A stretch of DNA of 16,310 nt from DASVNK01 sp964478815 (lineage in GTDB: Bacteria > Verrucomicrobiota > Verrucomicrobiia > Limisphaerales > SXQI01). Positions 6,049 to 13,831 of the stretch are shown here, in pieces. The notes under the pieces were generated by a model. That model searched no databases and was not told where the DNA came from. It worked only from the letters and a program-made list of their open reading frames with translations. The stretch is taken from assembly GCA_964478815.1 (NCBI GenBank), contig CAYZKY010000141.1:1-16310 (forward strand). Reading direction: 5' to 3'. The number at the start of each line of letters is the position of its first letter. Position 1 is the stretch's first letter. The translations under genes were made by a program, and so were the position numbers.

Positions 6049-6255
6049 ATGAAGACTGATCCAGTCGTCGACGAGGTTCACGCGATACGGCAAAAACTTG
6101 CCGCGCAGCATAACAATGACTTGGGCGCGATTATCGCGGACTTGCGCGAAAGCGAGAAAGTCTGGGGAAAGCGTGTGGTCAATTTGCGAGCGCAGCGCGA
6201 ACTGGTTAAGGAAGAGAAAGTCGCCGAAAAAATTGGCTGCCGAACATGGATTTGA
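6049..6255 (+). CDS. small antitoxin-like protein, C-terminus reading into tRNA-Gln
   Basis: This 68-residue protein contains DPVVDEVHAIRQKLAAQHNN followed by DLGAIIADLRESEK. It matches from memory a common small bacterial family with a 'DPIVEEVR..R......DLDAI..DLR' pattern that is often found beside toxin or mobile genes and is usually left unnamed. GGAAGAG lies about eight bases before the ATG as a plausible ribosome-binding site. The last residues (GCRTWI) are encoded by the 3' end of the convergent tRNA gene, so the native C-terminus has been replaced at that junction. No toxin partner is recognisable, unless the upstream 56-residue ORF or the ATPase is functionally linked. Confidence 0.6.
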   Translation: MKTDPVVDEVHAIRQKLAAQHNNDLGAIIADLRESEKVWGKRVVNLRAQRELVKEEKVAEKIGCRTWI

Positions 6256-6307
6256 ACCATGACAAGCAGATTCAGAGTCTGCTGTGCTACCGTTACACCA
6301 TTCGGCA
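6234..6307 (-). tRNA. tRNA-Gln(CUG)
   Basis: Read on the minus strand, the gene folds into a complete cloverleaf. The acceptor TGCCGAA (from 6307 down) pairs with TTCGGCA (6244-6238). The D arm has GGTGTAACGGTAGCAC, typical of glutamine tRNAs. The anticodon stem is GCAGA/TCTGC around the loop CTCTGAA, anticodon CTG at 6275-6273. The T arm is CATGG/CCATG around TTCAAAT. The discriminator is G and the CCA end is encoded (6236-6234). It lies head-on to the nuo genes in the nuoE-nuoF gap, so nuo readthrough would produce antisense RNA across it. Confidence 0.95.
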
Positions 6308-6321
6308 GTGCCGGAGCGGTG

Positions 6322-6349
6322 AATTTAGAAGGAATCGGCGCAGAGTCAA
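6322..6349 (-). promoter_or_regulatory. sigma-70-type promoter for tRNA-Gln
   Basis: On the minus strand, TTGACT (6349-6344) and TAAATT (6327-6322) are separated by 16 bases. Transcription would begin roughly seven bases before the mature tRNA 5' end at 6307. Strand, spacing and position all fit the tRNA. Confidence 0.7.
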
Positions 6350-6403
6350 GCCGGCAGCCGGTTTAACCGTGTCGTTGTTGGAACGCAGAATTTTTTAAGA
6401 GAA

Positions 6404-7840
6404 ATGCCGCAAGAGTATCGACTCATTTTGAAGCAGGCGGATCAGCCGGGTTACACGGCCGATCTCGATTGCTATCTGCGGCACGGGGGCTACGTGGGAT
6501 TGCGGAAGGCGCTGGCCCTGCCGCCCAAGGCGTTGCCGGACGGCAAGTCGTCGACCCCGCAGGAGCAGTTGCGGGAGGAAGTGAAGATTTCGGGGCTGCG
6601 CGGCCGGGGCGGGGCCGGGTTTTCGTGCGGGTTGAAGTGGTCGTTCGTTGATCGAAAGAGCGGCAAGCCGATCTATTTGATCTGCAACGCGGACGAATCC
6701 GAGCCGGGGACGTTCAAGGATCGGCAGATCATCCATAAGGATCCGCATCAGTTGATCGAAGGCATGGTGATCTCCTGCTTCGCCAACGACGTTCGCCTCG
6801 CGTACATTTATATTCGGGGCGAATTTCCAGAGGGTGCGCGCATCTTGAACACGGCGCTCAAGGAAGCCCGGGCGAAGAACTTTCTGGGGAAGAATATTCT
6901 CGGCAGCGGATACGATCTGGAGATTCATGTCCATCGCGGCGCGGGGGCCTACATTTGCGGCGAAGAAACCGGATTGATCGAATCGCTCGAGGGCAAGCGC
7001 CCCTATCCGCGGATCAAGCCGCCGTATTTTCCTGCGGTTTTGGGTCTCTACATGTGCCCAACGATCGTGAACAACGTGGAGACGTTGTGCGCGGTGAAGC
7101 ACATCGTGGAGATGGGGGGGGCGGAATTCGCCAAGCTCGGCACGCCGAACAATACCGGCACACGGATCGTGAGCATCAGCGGCCAGGTCAAGAAGCCGGG
7201 CTACTACGAAGTCGAGGTCGGCAAGGCGACGATGGGCGAGATGATTTTTCACTTTGCGGGTGGCCTGCACGACGGGCGCAAGTTGCAGGCGATCATTCCC
7301 GGCGGCTCTTCGTCGAAAGTTTTCAAGGCGGGCGAGAAGTTCAAACTGAAGAAGAAGGGGCCGGATGGGAAGGACATCGAGCAAGAGGTCGACGTGCTCG
7401 ATTTGCCCTACGATTTCGATTCGCTCATGGCGGCGGGATCGATGTCCGGCTCGGGGGCGATCATCGTGATCGACGATTCCTGGGACATTGTCGAGGCGCT
7501 GGCCAATCTCTCGGAGTTTTACGCGCACGAGAGCTGCGGCCAATGCACGCCGTGCCGCGAGGGTTCGCTCTGGATGAACAAGGTGCTGCATCGCCTGACG
7601 CATGGCGAAGGTCGCAAGCAGGATGCGGATTATTTGCTGCGCATCGCGGACAATATTCCCGGCGGGCGCACGATTTGCGCGTTCGGCGAGGCGTGTTCGT
7701 GGCCGGTGCAGAGCTTCGTGCGGAAATTCAAGGACGAGTTCGAAGCCAAGGGCGCCGCCGATGAGGCAAAGCGCAGCCAGACCGCTGGGGCCGCAGCCAC
7801 GCCTTCGATGAAACTCGCCGCCGATCCTCTGGCCAGATAA
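6404..7840 (+). CDS. nuoF: NADH-quinone oxidoreductase subunit F (51 kDa; NADH/FMN binding)
   Basis: NuoF oxidises NADH through FMN and holds cluster N3. In 478 residues it shows the FMN/NADH motif GLRGRGGAGF at 64-73, CNADESEPGTFKDR at 94-107, and GAGAYICGEETGLIESLEGK at 179-198. The N3 ligands are C378, C381 and C384 in ESCGQCTPCREG, plus C425 in TICAFG, with the standard spacing. Between GGSSS and LPYDFDS (about 303-335) there is a lysine-rich stretch roughly 20 residues longer than in E. coli or Thermus. It starts after AAGAGA, a modest ribosome-binding site. As first gene of the second block it may need its own promoter; I see no convincing one on this strand in 6308-6403. Confidence 0.97.
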   Translation: MPQEYRLILKQADQPGYTADLDCYLRHGGYVGLRKALALPPKALPDGKSSTPQEQLREEVKISGLRGRGGAGFSCGLKWSFVDRKSGKPIYLICNADESEPGTFKDRQIIHKDPHQLIEGMVISCFANDVRLAYIYIRGEFPEGARILNTALKEARAKNFLGKNILGSGYDLEIHVHRGAGAYICGEETGLIESLEGKRPYPRIKPPYFPAVLGLYMCPTIVNNVETLCAVKHIVEMGGAEFAKLGTPNNTGTRIVSISGQVKKPGYYEVEVGKATMGEMIFHFAGGLHDGRKLQAIIPGGSSSKVFKAGEKFKLKKKGPDGKDIEQEVDVLDLPYDFDSLMAAGSMSGSGAIIVIDDSWDIVEALANLSEFYAHESCGQCTPCREGSLWMNKVLHRLTHGEGRKQDADYLLRIADNIPGGRTICAFGEACSWPVQSFVRKFKDEFEAKGAADEAKRSQTAGAAATPSMKLAADPLAR

Positions 7841-7842
7841 GT

Positions 7843-9543
7843 ATGTCGAGCCCCACCATAGCCGAGGTCAAGCCCGCGCCGCCCGTCGAGACGATCACCA
7901 TCAAGATCGACGGCCAGAGCATCGCCGTGCCGAAGACGATGCCGGATCCGCAGACGAAGAAGCCGACGCCCACCACGATGATCCAGGCGTGCGCGATGGC
8001 CAAGGTGGACGTCCCGCACTATTGTTATCATCCGAAGCTGCCGATCGCCGGCAATTGCCGCATGTGCTTGGTGGAGTTCGGCACGCCCGCGATGGGACCG
8101 GATCGCAAGCCGCTGCTCAATCCGGACGGCACGACGAAGATCGCGAAATCGCCGCGTCCCGCCATCGCCTGCGCCACACCGATTTCGCCCGGGATGGAGA
8201 TTTACACCAAGACGCCGGGCGTGGTGGACATGCGGAAATCGGTGCTGGAGTTTCTGCTGATCAATCACCCGCTGGATTGCCCGATTTGCGATCAGGCCGG
8301 GGAGTGCAAGCTGCAGGAATATTCGGTCGATTACGGGCAGTCCGAAAGCCGGTTTGTCGAGCACAAGGTGCATAAGCCGAAGCGGGTCGATCTGGGCCCG
8401 CGGATCATGCTGGACGACGAGCGGTGCATTCTCTGCTCCCGCTGCGTCCGCTTCACCAAAGACGTCGTCGGCGACGACGCGCTCGGTTTTGTCAATCGCG
8501 GCAGTTACAACACGCTGACCTGCTATCCCGGCAAGTCCTTCGATAACAATTACACGCTGAACACTGTCGATATTTGCCCGGTGGGCGCGCTGACTTCGAA
8601 GGATTTTCGGTTCAAGATGCGGGTGTGGTTCCTCAAGGAAACCAAGAGCCTTTGCACCAGTTGCGGCACGGGCTGCAACATCGTGATCGGATCGCGCGAG
8701 AATGTGATTCATCGCTTCGAGCCGCGCGAGAACGATGCCGTCAATTCATCGTGGATGTGCGATTTCGGCCGGCTCAACTATAAGTGGATTCAGCCGCCGA
8801 ACCGGCTCAGCCGGGTATTGAGCAGGGATGAGTCCGGGGTGCAACAGTTGACGACCTGGAACGCGGCGATCCAGGAGATCACGGCGAAGCTCAACGCCGT
8901 CGCGGCGGGCTCGGTCGCGATCATCGCTTCGGCGCGCCAGACCAACGAGGAGCTGTACCTGCTCAAGAAGCTGGCGGAAAAGCTGGGCGCGGCGACCGAT
9001 TCCATCGCCCGCGTCGGAGAAGGGGACAAGCTGCTTCTCAGCACGGATCGCAACCCGAACTCCAATGGCGTGCGGCTAATCGGGCTCGCGGGCAAGGAAT
9101 TTGGTGCGAATCTCGGCAAGATCGCGGAAGGCATTCGTAACGGGAAGATTCAGACTTTGTTAGTCTTTGGCGAAGACGTGACCAAGCACGGCATTTCCGA
9201 AGATCTGCTGCGGAAGCTGAACCTGCTCATGGTGTCGGATATCCTGCCCAGCCGGACGGTGGATTTGGCGCACTATATTTTGCCGGGCGCCGCTCCGGCG
9301 GAGAAGCGGGGCAGCTTTACCAATATCAAAGGCCGGGTGCAGCGGTTCATGAAAGCCGTGGAAGCTCCGGGCGATGCGCGGGCGGAATGGGAAACTCTGC
9401 ACGACCTGGTCCTCCAGGTGACGGGCCAAAACGGCTACGCCAGCATCGAGGGGCTGTTTAATCAAATGGCGCGCGAGGTTCCGGCCTTTGCGGGACTCAC
9501 CTGGGCCGGTCTCGGCGACCAGGGCGCGACCGTGCCAATCTGA
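7843..9543 (+). CDS. nuoG: NADH-quinone oxidoreductase subunit G (iron-sulphur subunit, short form)
   Basis: NuoG carries the electron wire between NuoF and NuoI. The ligand sets are N1b at C61, C72, C75 and C110; N5 at H142, C146, C149 and C155; N4 at C195, C198, C201 and C245; and a full N7 set at C271, C274, C278 and C306. The N7 set, off the main electron path, is retained only in some lineages. The C-terminal molybdopterin-oxidoreductase-like domain (about 315-566) is much shorter than usual, giving 566 residues against roughly 700-900 in many NuoG proteins, yet the stop leads smoothly into nuoH. Inserts lie near residues 34-43 and 83-103. It starts two bases after the nuoF stop, so translation is probably coupled. 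Confidence 0.96.
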   Translation: MSSPTIAEVKPAPPVETITIKIDGQSIAVPKTMPDPQTKKPTPTTMIQACAMAKVDVPHYCYHPKLPIAGNCRMCLVEFGTPAMGPDRKPLLNPDGTTKIAKSPRPAIACATPISPGMEIYTKTPGVVDMRKSVLEFLLINHPLDCPICDQAGECKLQEYSVDYGQSESRFVEHKVHKPKRVDLGPRIMLDDERCILCSRCVRFTKDVVGDDALGFVNRGSYNTLTCYPGKSFDNNYTLNTVDICPVGALTSKDFRFKMRVWFLKETKSLCTSCGTGCNIVIGSRENVIHRFEPRENDAVNSSWMCDFGRLNYKWIQPPNRLSRVLSRDESGVQQLTTWNAAIQEITAKLNAVAAGSVAIIASARQTNEELYLLKKLAEKLGAATDSIARVGEGDKLLLSTDRNPNSNGVRLIGLAGKEFGANLGKIAEGIRNGKIQTLLVFGEDVTKHGISEDLLRKLNLLMVSDILPSRTVDLAHYILPGAAPAEKRGSFTNIKGRVQRFMKAVEAPGDARAEWETLHDLVLQVTGQNGYASIEGLFNQMAREVPAFAGLTWAGLGDQGATVPI

Positions 9544-9553
9544 TCGAAGCGCG

Positions 9554-10576
9554 ATGGACTGGACACCCACCACCCAATTTCTCGTGATGAGCGCCGTGAA
9601 AATCCTCGGGGTTTTCGCGGTGTTGATGCCCATGATCGCCTACTCGGTCTGGGTCGAGCGCAAAGTCGCCGCGCTGATTCAGAACCGGATCGGGCCGAAC
9701 CGGGTGGGGCCGGCCGGTCTGCTCCAACCTCTGGCCGACGGATTGAAGTCCTTCCTGAAGGAAGACTTCACGCCGGACCATGTCCGGAAGGTGTATTTCT
9801 GGCTGGCGCCTGCGATCACGATGATTCCGGCGTTTCTGACCATCGCGGTCATTCCCTTCGGTTCGCAGATCGGGGAAACGAAGATGGTGATCGCCGATTT
9901 GAACGTGGGGATTCTTTACACGTTCGGCATCGTTTCGCTGGGCGTCTACGGCATCGTGCTGGCGGGGTATGCTTCGAATTCGAAGTATCCCTTCCTCGGG
10001 GGCATTCGCTCAAGCGCGCAGATGATCTCCTACGAAATCGCGATGGGCATGTCGGTGATTCCGGTGTTTCTGCTCGTGGGCGATTTGAATTTGAGCAAAG
10101 TCGTGGCGTGGCAGGCGGAAAATGGGTGGCTGGGTCTTTATGCTCCGTTCTGCCTTTTCATTTTCCTGATCTCCGCATTTGCCGAAACCAACCGGTTGCC
10201 GTTCGATCTGCCCGAGTCCGAGACCGAACTCGTGGCCGGTTACAATACCGAGTACGGCTCGATGAAGTTCGCGCTCTTCTTCATGGGGGAATACGCGAAC
10301 ATGATCGCCGCCTCGGCGATGATGGTGACGCTGTTCCTGGGCGGGTGGACGCTCCCGGGCGTTTCGACGCCGGCGAACTCGCTTCTGGCCGGGCTGTTTC
10401 ACATCGGCGTGTTCATGGGAAAGATGGCCTGCTTTCTCGTGCTGATGATCTGGGTGCGGTGGATGGTTCCCCGCTTCCGCTACGACCAACTGATGGATCT
10501 GGGCTGGCGCCGGTTCGTGCCGTTCGCGTTGGCGAATATCCTCTTTTACGCGTTCATCCTGTGGGTGCGCGCCTGA
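9554..10576 (+). CDS. nuoH: NADH-quinone oxidoreductase subunit H (ND1-type)
   Basis: NuoH is the membrane subunit that anchors the peripheral arm and forms the quinone entry channel and the first part of the proton route. The chosen ATG, ten bases after the nuoG stop, gives 340 residues; an in-frame ATG at 9488 lies inside nuoG and adds a non-membrane leader, so I reject it. Diagnostic motifs are VERKVAALIQNRIGPNRVGP at 34-53, DGLKSFLKEDFTP at 62-74, GGIRSSAQMISYEIAMG at 149-165 and the acidic loop FDLPESETELVAGYNTEYG at 217-235. About eight membrane spans are visible. The length is normal. Confidence 0.97.
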   Translation: MDWTPTTQFLVMSAVKILGVFAVLMPMIAYSVWVERKVAALIQNRIGPNRVGPAGLLQPLADGLKSFLKEDFTPDHVRKVYFWLAPAITMIPAFLTIAVIPFGSQIGETKMVIADLNVGILYTFGIVSLGVYGIVLAGYASNSKYPFLGGIRSSAQMISYEIAMGMSVIPVFLLVGDLNLSKVVAWQAENGWLGLYAPFCLFIFLISAFAETNRLPFDLPESETELVAGYNTEYGSMKFALFFMGEYANMIAASAMMVTLFLGGWTLPGVSTPANSLLAGLFHIGVFMGKMACFLVLMIWVRWMVPRFRYDQLMDLGWRRFVPFALANILFYAFILWVRA

Positions 10577-10580
10577 CCGA

Positions 10581-11114
10581 ATGATTGTCAAACGTCCAAA
10601 GCTGAGCTTCTGGGAACGCCTTTACGTGCCGGCGATCATGGGCGGTTTTAAAATCACGGCGCGGCACTTCTTCCAGAAGTCGGTGACCATGCAGTATCCG
10701 GAGCAGAAGTGGCAGGTGCCCTCCGGCTACCGGGGTGCCCCGTATCTGGTCAAGGATCAGGAAGGACGCACCAAGTGCGTTTCGTGCCAGCTTTGCGAAT
10801 TTGTTTGTCCGCCGAAGGCCATCCGCATCACGCCGCCGGGTCCGGGCGGAATGGAGGGCGCGGGCAATGTCGAGAAAGGTCCGCGGGAGTTCGACATTAA
10901 CATGCTTCGGTGCATCTTCTGCGGCTTCTGCCAGGAAGTGTGCCCGGAAGAGGCGATTTTTCTGATGAAGGACTATTCGCTCACCGGGCTGAGCCGCGGG
11001 GAGATGATTTACGACAAGGAAAAGCTGCTCGCGCTGGGCGGGACGCACGACGACCAGATTAAGAAGTGGAAGAAGAAGGCGGAGGAAGCGGTGGAACAGG
11101 GAATGACCCCGTAA
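10581..11114 (+). CDS. nuoI: NADH-quinone oxidoreductase subunit I (TYKY-type, 2x[4Fe-4S])
   Basis: NuoI carries clusters N6a and N6b, which relay electrons from NuoG to N2 in NuoB. The 177-residue protein has two ferredoxin motifs: C66, C69, C72 and C76 in CVSCQLCEFVCPPKAI, and C111, C114, C117 and C121 in CIFCGFCQEVCPEEAI. The N-terminal amphipathic region includes TARHFFQKSVTMQYPEQKW, as in relatives. The C-terminal 25 residues are Lys/Glu-rich and variable. It begins four bases after nuoH and ends four bases before nuoJ. Confidence 0.97.
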   Translation: MIVKRPKLSFWERLYVPAIMGGFKITARHFFQKSVTMQYPEQKWQVPSGYRGAPYLVKDQEGRTKCVSCQLCEFVCPPKAIRITPPGPGGMEGAGNVEKGPREFDINMLRCIFCGFCQEVCPEEAIFLMKDYSLTGLSRGEMIYDKEKLLALGGTHDDQIKKWKKKAEEAVEQGMTP

Positions 11115-11118
11115 GAAC

Positions 11119-11619
11119 ATGGCGCCACAAGAAGCCGCATTTTTTATTTTCTCGGTGCTGACCCTCCTGTGCGGAGTGTTGGTGATCGTAAACAAGAACC
11201 CCGTCACGGCGGCGATGTCGCTCGTGCTGTGCATCATTTCGCTGGCCGGGTTGTTCGTCCTGCTGAATGCCTATTTCCTCGCGGCGGTGCAGGTGCTGGT
11301 CTACGCGGGAGCGGTGATGGTGCTCTTCCTGTTCGTCATCATGCTGCTGGATCTGAAGGAAGAAGCGCTGCGGCGCGCCAAGCTGGCGCGAGCCGTGACC
11401 GGCTTCGTGGCCGTGGCCGGGCTGGTGGGTGTGGTGATCCAAACGATCTGGGCGGCCAAGCCTTCCAAAGGGCTCGCGGCGCCGACGCTCGTCGGAGCGA
11501 CGCCCGATCTCGGCAAACTGCTCTTCACGAAGTATTTGCTGCCCTTCGAGATTCTGTCGCTGCTGCTGCTCGTGGCCATGATCGGCGCCATTCTCTTGAG
11601 CAAAAAGGAGCTTAAATGA
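11119..11619 (+). CDS. nuoJ: NADH-quinone oxidoreductase subunit J (ND6-type)
   Basis: NuoJ is a small membrane subunit near the quinone-site end of the pump arm. It has 166 residues with five apparent spans. The third carries AVQVLVYAGAVMVLFLFVIMLLD (residues 55-77), the family-defining segment where complex I structures show a pi-bulge. The loop at about 110-135 is variable. Its stop overlaps the nuoK start as ATGA at 11616, preceded by AAAGGAG inside the nuoJ end, a good ribosome-binding site for nuoK. Confidence 0.96.
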   Translation: MAPQEAAFFIFSVLTLLCGVLVIVNKNPVTAAMSLVLCIISLAGLFVLLNAYFLAAVQVLVYAGAVMVLFLFVIMLLDLKEEALRRAKLARAVTGFVAVAGLVGVVIQTIWAAKPSKGLAAPTLVGATPDLGKLLFTKYLLPFEILSLLLLVAMIGAILLSKKELK

Positions 11620-11921
11620 AGATCGGCCTGGAACATTACCTGACGGTCAGCGCGTTGCTCTTTTCCCTCGGGCTGCTGGGCGTGATCGTCCGCCGCAACA
11701 TCCTCGTGATGTACATGTGCATCGAGCTGATGCTCAATGCCGCGAATCTCGCCTTTGTATCGATGTCCCGATTCACCAACAATCTGGATGGCCAGGTCGT
11801 GGTCTTCTTCATCATCACGGTCGCCGCGGCGGAAGTGGCCGTCGGGCTGGCGCTGATCGTCGCTCTGTATCGAAAACACCAGAGCGCCCATGTGGAGGAT
11901 TTATCCACACTCAAGCTCTAG
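11616..11921 (+). CDS. nuoK: NADH-quinone oxidoreductase subunit K (ND4L-type)
   Basis: NuoK has three membrane spans and links the NuoH/NuoJ end to the antiporter-like subunits. At 101 residues it has the family length. E37 in MCIELMLNAANL and E73 in TVAAAEVAVGLAL match the two membrane glutamates needed for proton transfer (E36 and E72 in E. coli). An AGGAG sequence about six bases before the ATG supports the start. The hydrophilic tail from about residue 87 is short and charged. Confidence 0.97.
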   Translation: MKIGLEHYLTVSALLFSLGLLGVIVRRNILVMYMCIELMLNAANLAFVSMSRFTNNLDGQVVVFFIITVAAAEVAVGLALIVALYRKHQSAHVEDLSTLKL

Positions 11922-11927
11922 GGCGAT

Positions 11928-13829
11928 ATGGATAGCATGGCTTGGCTCATCTTATTCTTACCGCTCCTGGCCGCCGGGATTATCGCGCTCGGCATCCGGC
12001 ATTTGCCGCGGCCCAGCGCGTTGCTGTCGATCTTTGCCATCGGCGCGTCGTTCCTGCTCACGCTGCTGTTGTGGTTCCGCCTGGGAGATGCGGCGTCGAT
12101 CGCGGTGCAGCCGATTCGCTGGCTCGATGTCGGGCCGTTGCAGGTGGAATTGGGCTTCATGGCCGACCGGCTCAGTATCCTGATGTTGTTGATCGTCACC
12201 GGCGTGGGGTTGATGATCCACATCTACTCTTTCGGTTACATGCAGGGCGACCCTGGCTTCAGCCGTTTCTTCGCGTGTTTGAGCCTTTTCACGTTCTCCA
12301 TGTTGGGGATCGTCGTGGCGACCAACTTCTTCCAGATGTTTGTCTTCTGGGAATTGGTCGGCGTGTCGAGCTATCTGCTGATCGGCTACTGGTACGAGAA
12401 ACCCTCCGCGGCGGACGCTTGCAAAAAAGCCTTCCTGACGAATCGCATCGGCGACTTCGGTTTTCTCCTGGGCATTATCGTCCTGTGGAGCGCGCTGGGC
12501 TCGGTGCAATTCACGGAGTTGCAGGCGCGGATCACGGCCAACCCGGCGGTTCTGGGAAGCGTCGGCGGGCTGGCGGGGCTCTTGATCTTCTTCGGCGCGA
12601 TGGGCAAATCGGCCCAGTTCCCGTTGCATGTCTGGCTCCCGGACGCCATGGAAGGCCCGACACCGGTGAGCGCGCTGATCCACGCCGCAACGATGGTGGC
12701 GGCAGGCGTCTACATGCTGGTGCGGGTGTTCTTCGTGTATCAGCTCACGCCCACCTGGCCGGAGTGGCTTTCCTTCATGCAGGGCGTCTCGCCGCTGACG
12801 ATTATCGCCTGGATCGGCGGGATCACGGCGCTGCTCGCCGCGCTGATCGCGGTGCAGCAGAACGACATCAAACGCATCCTGGCCTACTCCACGCTCTCGC
12901 AGCTTGGTTACATGGTCATGGCTGTCGGCCTCTCCGGGACGACCCCCGCGATGTTTCACCTCACCACGCACGCCTTCTTCAAGGCGCTGCTCTTCCTCGG
13001 GGCAGGCTCGGTCATTCACGCGATGCATCACGAGCAGGACATTTGGAAGATGGGGTCGCTGCGGGGCCGGTTGCCGGCGACCTATTGGACTTTCTTGATG
13101 GGCACGCTGGCGCTGGCGGGTGTCTGGCCGCTGAGCGGCTTCTTCAGCAAGGACGAGATTCTCGCGACCGCAGTGCATGAGAATCCGGTGCTGTTCGCCG
13201 TCGCGGTGCTGGTGGCGGTCTTGACGACTTTCTACATGTTCCGGCTGGTGTTCGTGGTGTTCTTCGGCCCCGAGAAGTCGGAGGCCGCGCACCATGCGCA
13301 TGAGAGCCCGGCGGTGATGACCTGGCCGCTGATCCTCCTGGTCGTGCCGAGCGTGCTGGCCGGCTTCTTCGGCATCAAATCGTTCCTCTCCGCCGGCAAC
13401 CACGCGGAGGGGGCCCATCACGGGCTGTTCGCCACGCTCTTCGAACCGTTCAGCCACGCGCCGCTCGCCGCTCTGGCGGGGATCGCGGCGATCATCTTCG
13501 GGTTCAGCCTGGCCTACGGGTTATATTACGGCAAAACACGCGATCCGATCGCCGAGAATTTGCGGGTCGTTTCGCGGGCGTTGCGCCATCGGCTCTATTT
13601 TGACGAACTGTACAGCGCGCTGATTGCCCTGACTCATGAGAACCTGGCCAAGCTCGCCGACGCGGTCGACCGCTGGATCATCGGCGGATTGGTGGTCAAG
13701 GGGCTGCATGGCACCACGGAGTTTGCCGGCCGCGTGCTGCGCCTGGCCCAGACCGGCAACTTGCAAACGTACGCCTTCTTCCTCGTGCTCGGTCTTGCGG
13801 TTCTCCTGTGTTACTTTTTCCGCCCCTGA
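11928..13829 (+). CDS. nuoL: NADH-quinone oxidoreductase subunit L (ND5-type antiporter-like)
   Basis: NuoL is the distal proton-pumping subunit and supplies the long lateral helix. The 633-residue protein keeps the expected charged residues: E142 in FWELVGVSSYLLIG, K227 in GKSAQFPLHVWLPDAMEGPTP, H252 in SALIHAATM, K352 in THAFFKALLFLGAGS, and K408 with D409 in SGFFSKDEIL. A His-rich loop (HHAHES, then NHAEGAHHG) lies at about 455-498. The C-terminal 130 residues hold the lateral-helix region and a final span. It begins six bases after the nuoK stop. Length and motifs indicate a functional subunit. Confidence 0.97.
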   Translation: MDSMAWLILFLPLLAAGIIALGIRHLPRPSALLSIFAIGASFLLTLLLWFRLGDAASIAVQPIRWLDVGPLQVELGFMADRLSILMLLIVTGVGLMIHIYSFGYMQGDPGFSRFFACLSLFTFSMLGIVVATNFFQMFVFWELVGVSSYLLIGYWYEKPSAADACKKAFLTNRIGDFGFLLGIIVLWSALGSVQFTELQARITANPAVLGSVGGLAGLLIFFGAMGKSAQFPLHVWLPDAMEGPTPVSALIHAATMVAAGVYMLVRVFFVYQLTPTWPEWLSFMQGVSPLTIIAWIGGITALLAALIAVQQNDIKRILAYSTLSQLGYMVMAVGLSGTTPAMFHLTTHAFFKALLFLGAGSVIHAMHHEQDIWKMGSLRGRLPATYWTFLMGTLALAGVWPLSGFFSKDEILATAVHENPVLFAVAVLVAVLTTFYMFRLVFVVFFGPEKSEAAHHAHESPAVMTWPLILLVVPSVLAGFFGIKSFLSAGNHAEGAHHGLFATLFEPFSHAPLAALAGIAAIIFGFSLAYGLYYGKTRDPIAENLRVVSRALRHRLYFDELYSALIALTHENLAKLADAVDRWIIGGLVVKGLHGTTEFAGRVLRLAQTGNLQTYAFFLVLGLAVLLCYFFRP

Positions 13830-13831
13830 CG

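Noticed and set aside
6359..6369. Short palindrome CGGTT-T-AACCG before nuoF as an operator
   Set aside because: Five-base arms are easily found by chance, and there is no adjacent promoter or known matching operator family.
9488..9553. Upstream ATG start for nuoH
   Set aside because: It lies within the end of nuoG and adds a Pro/Arg-rich leader unlike NuoH; the ATG at 9554 begins directly with the conserved first span.
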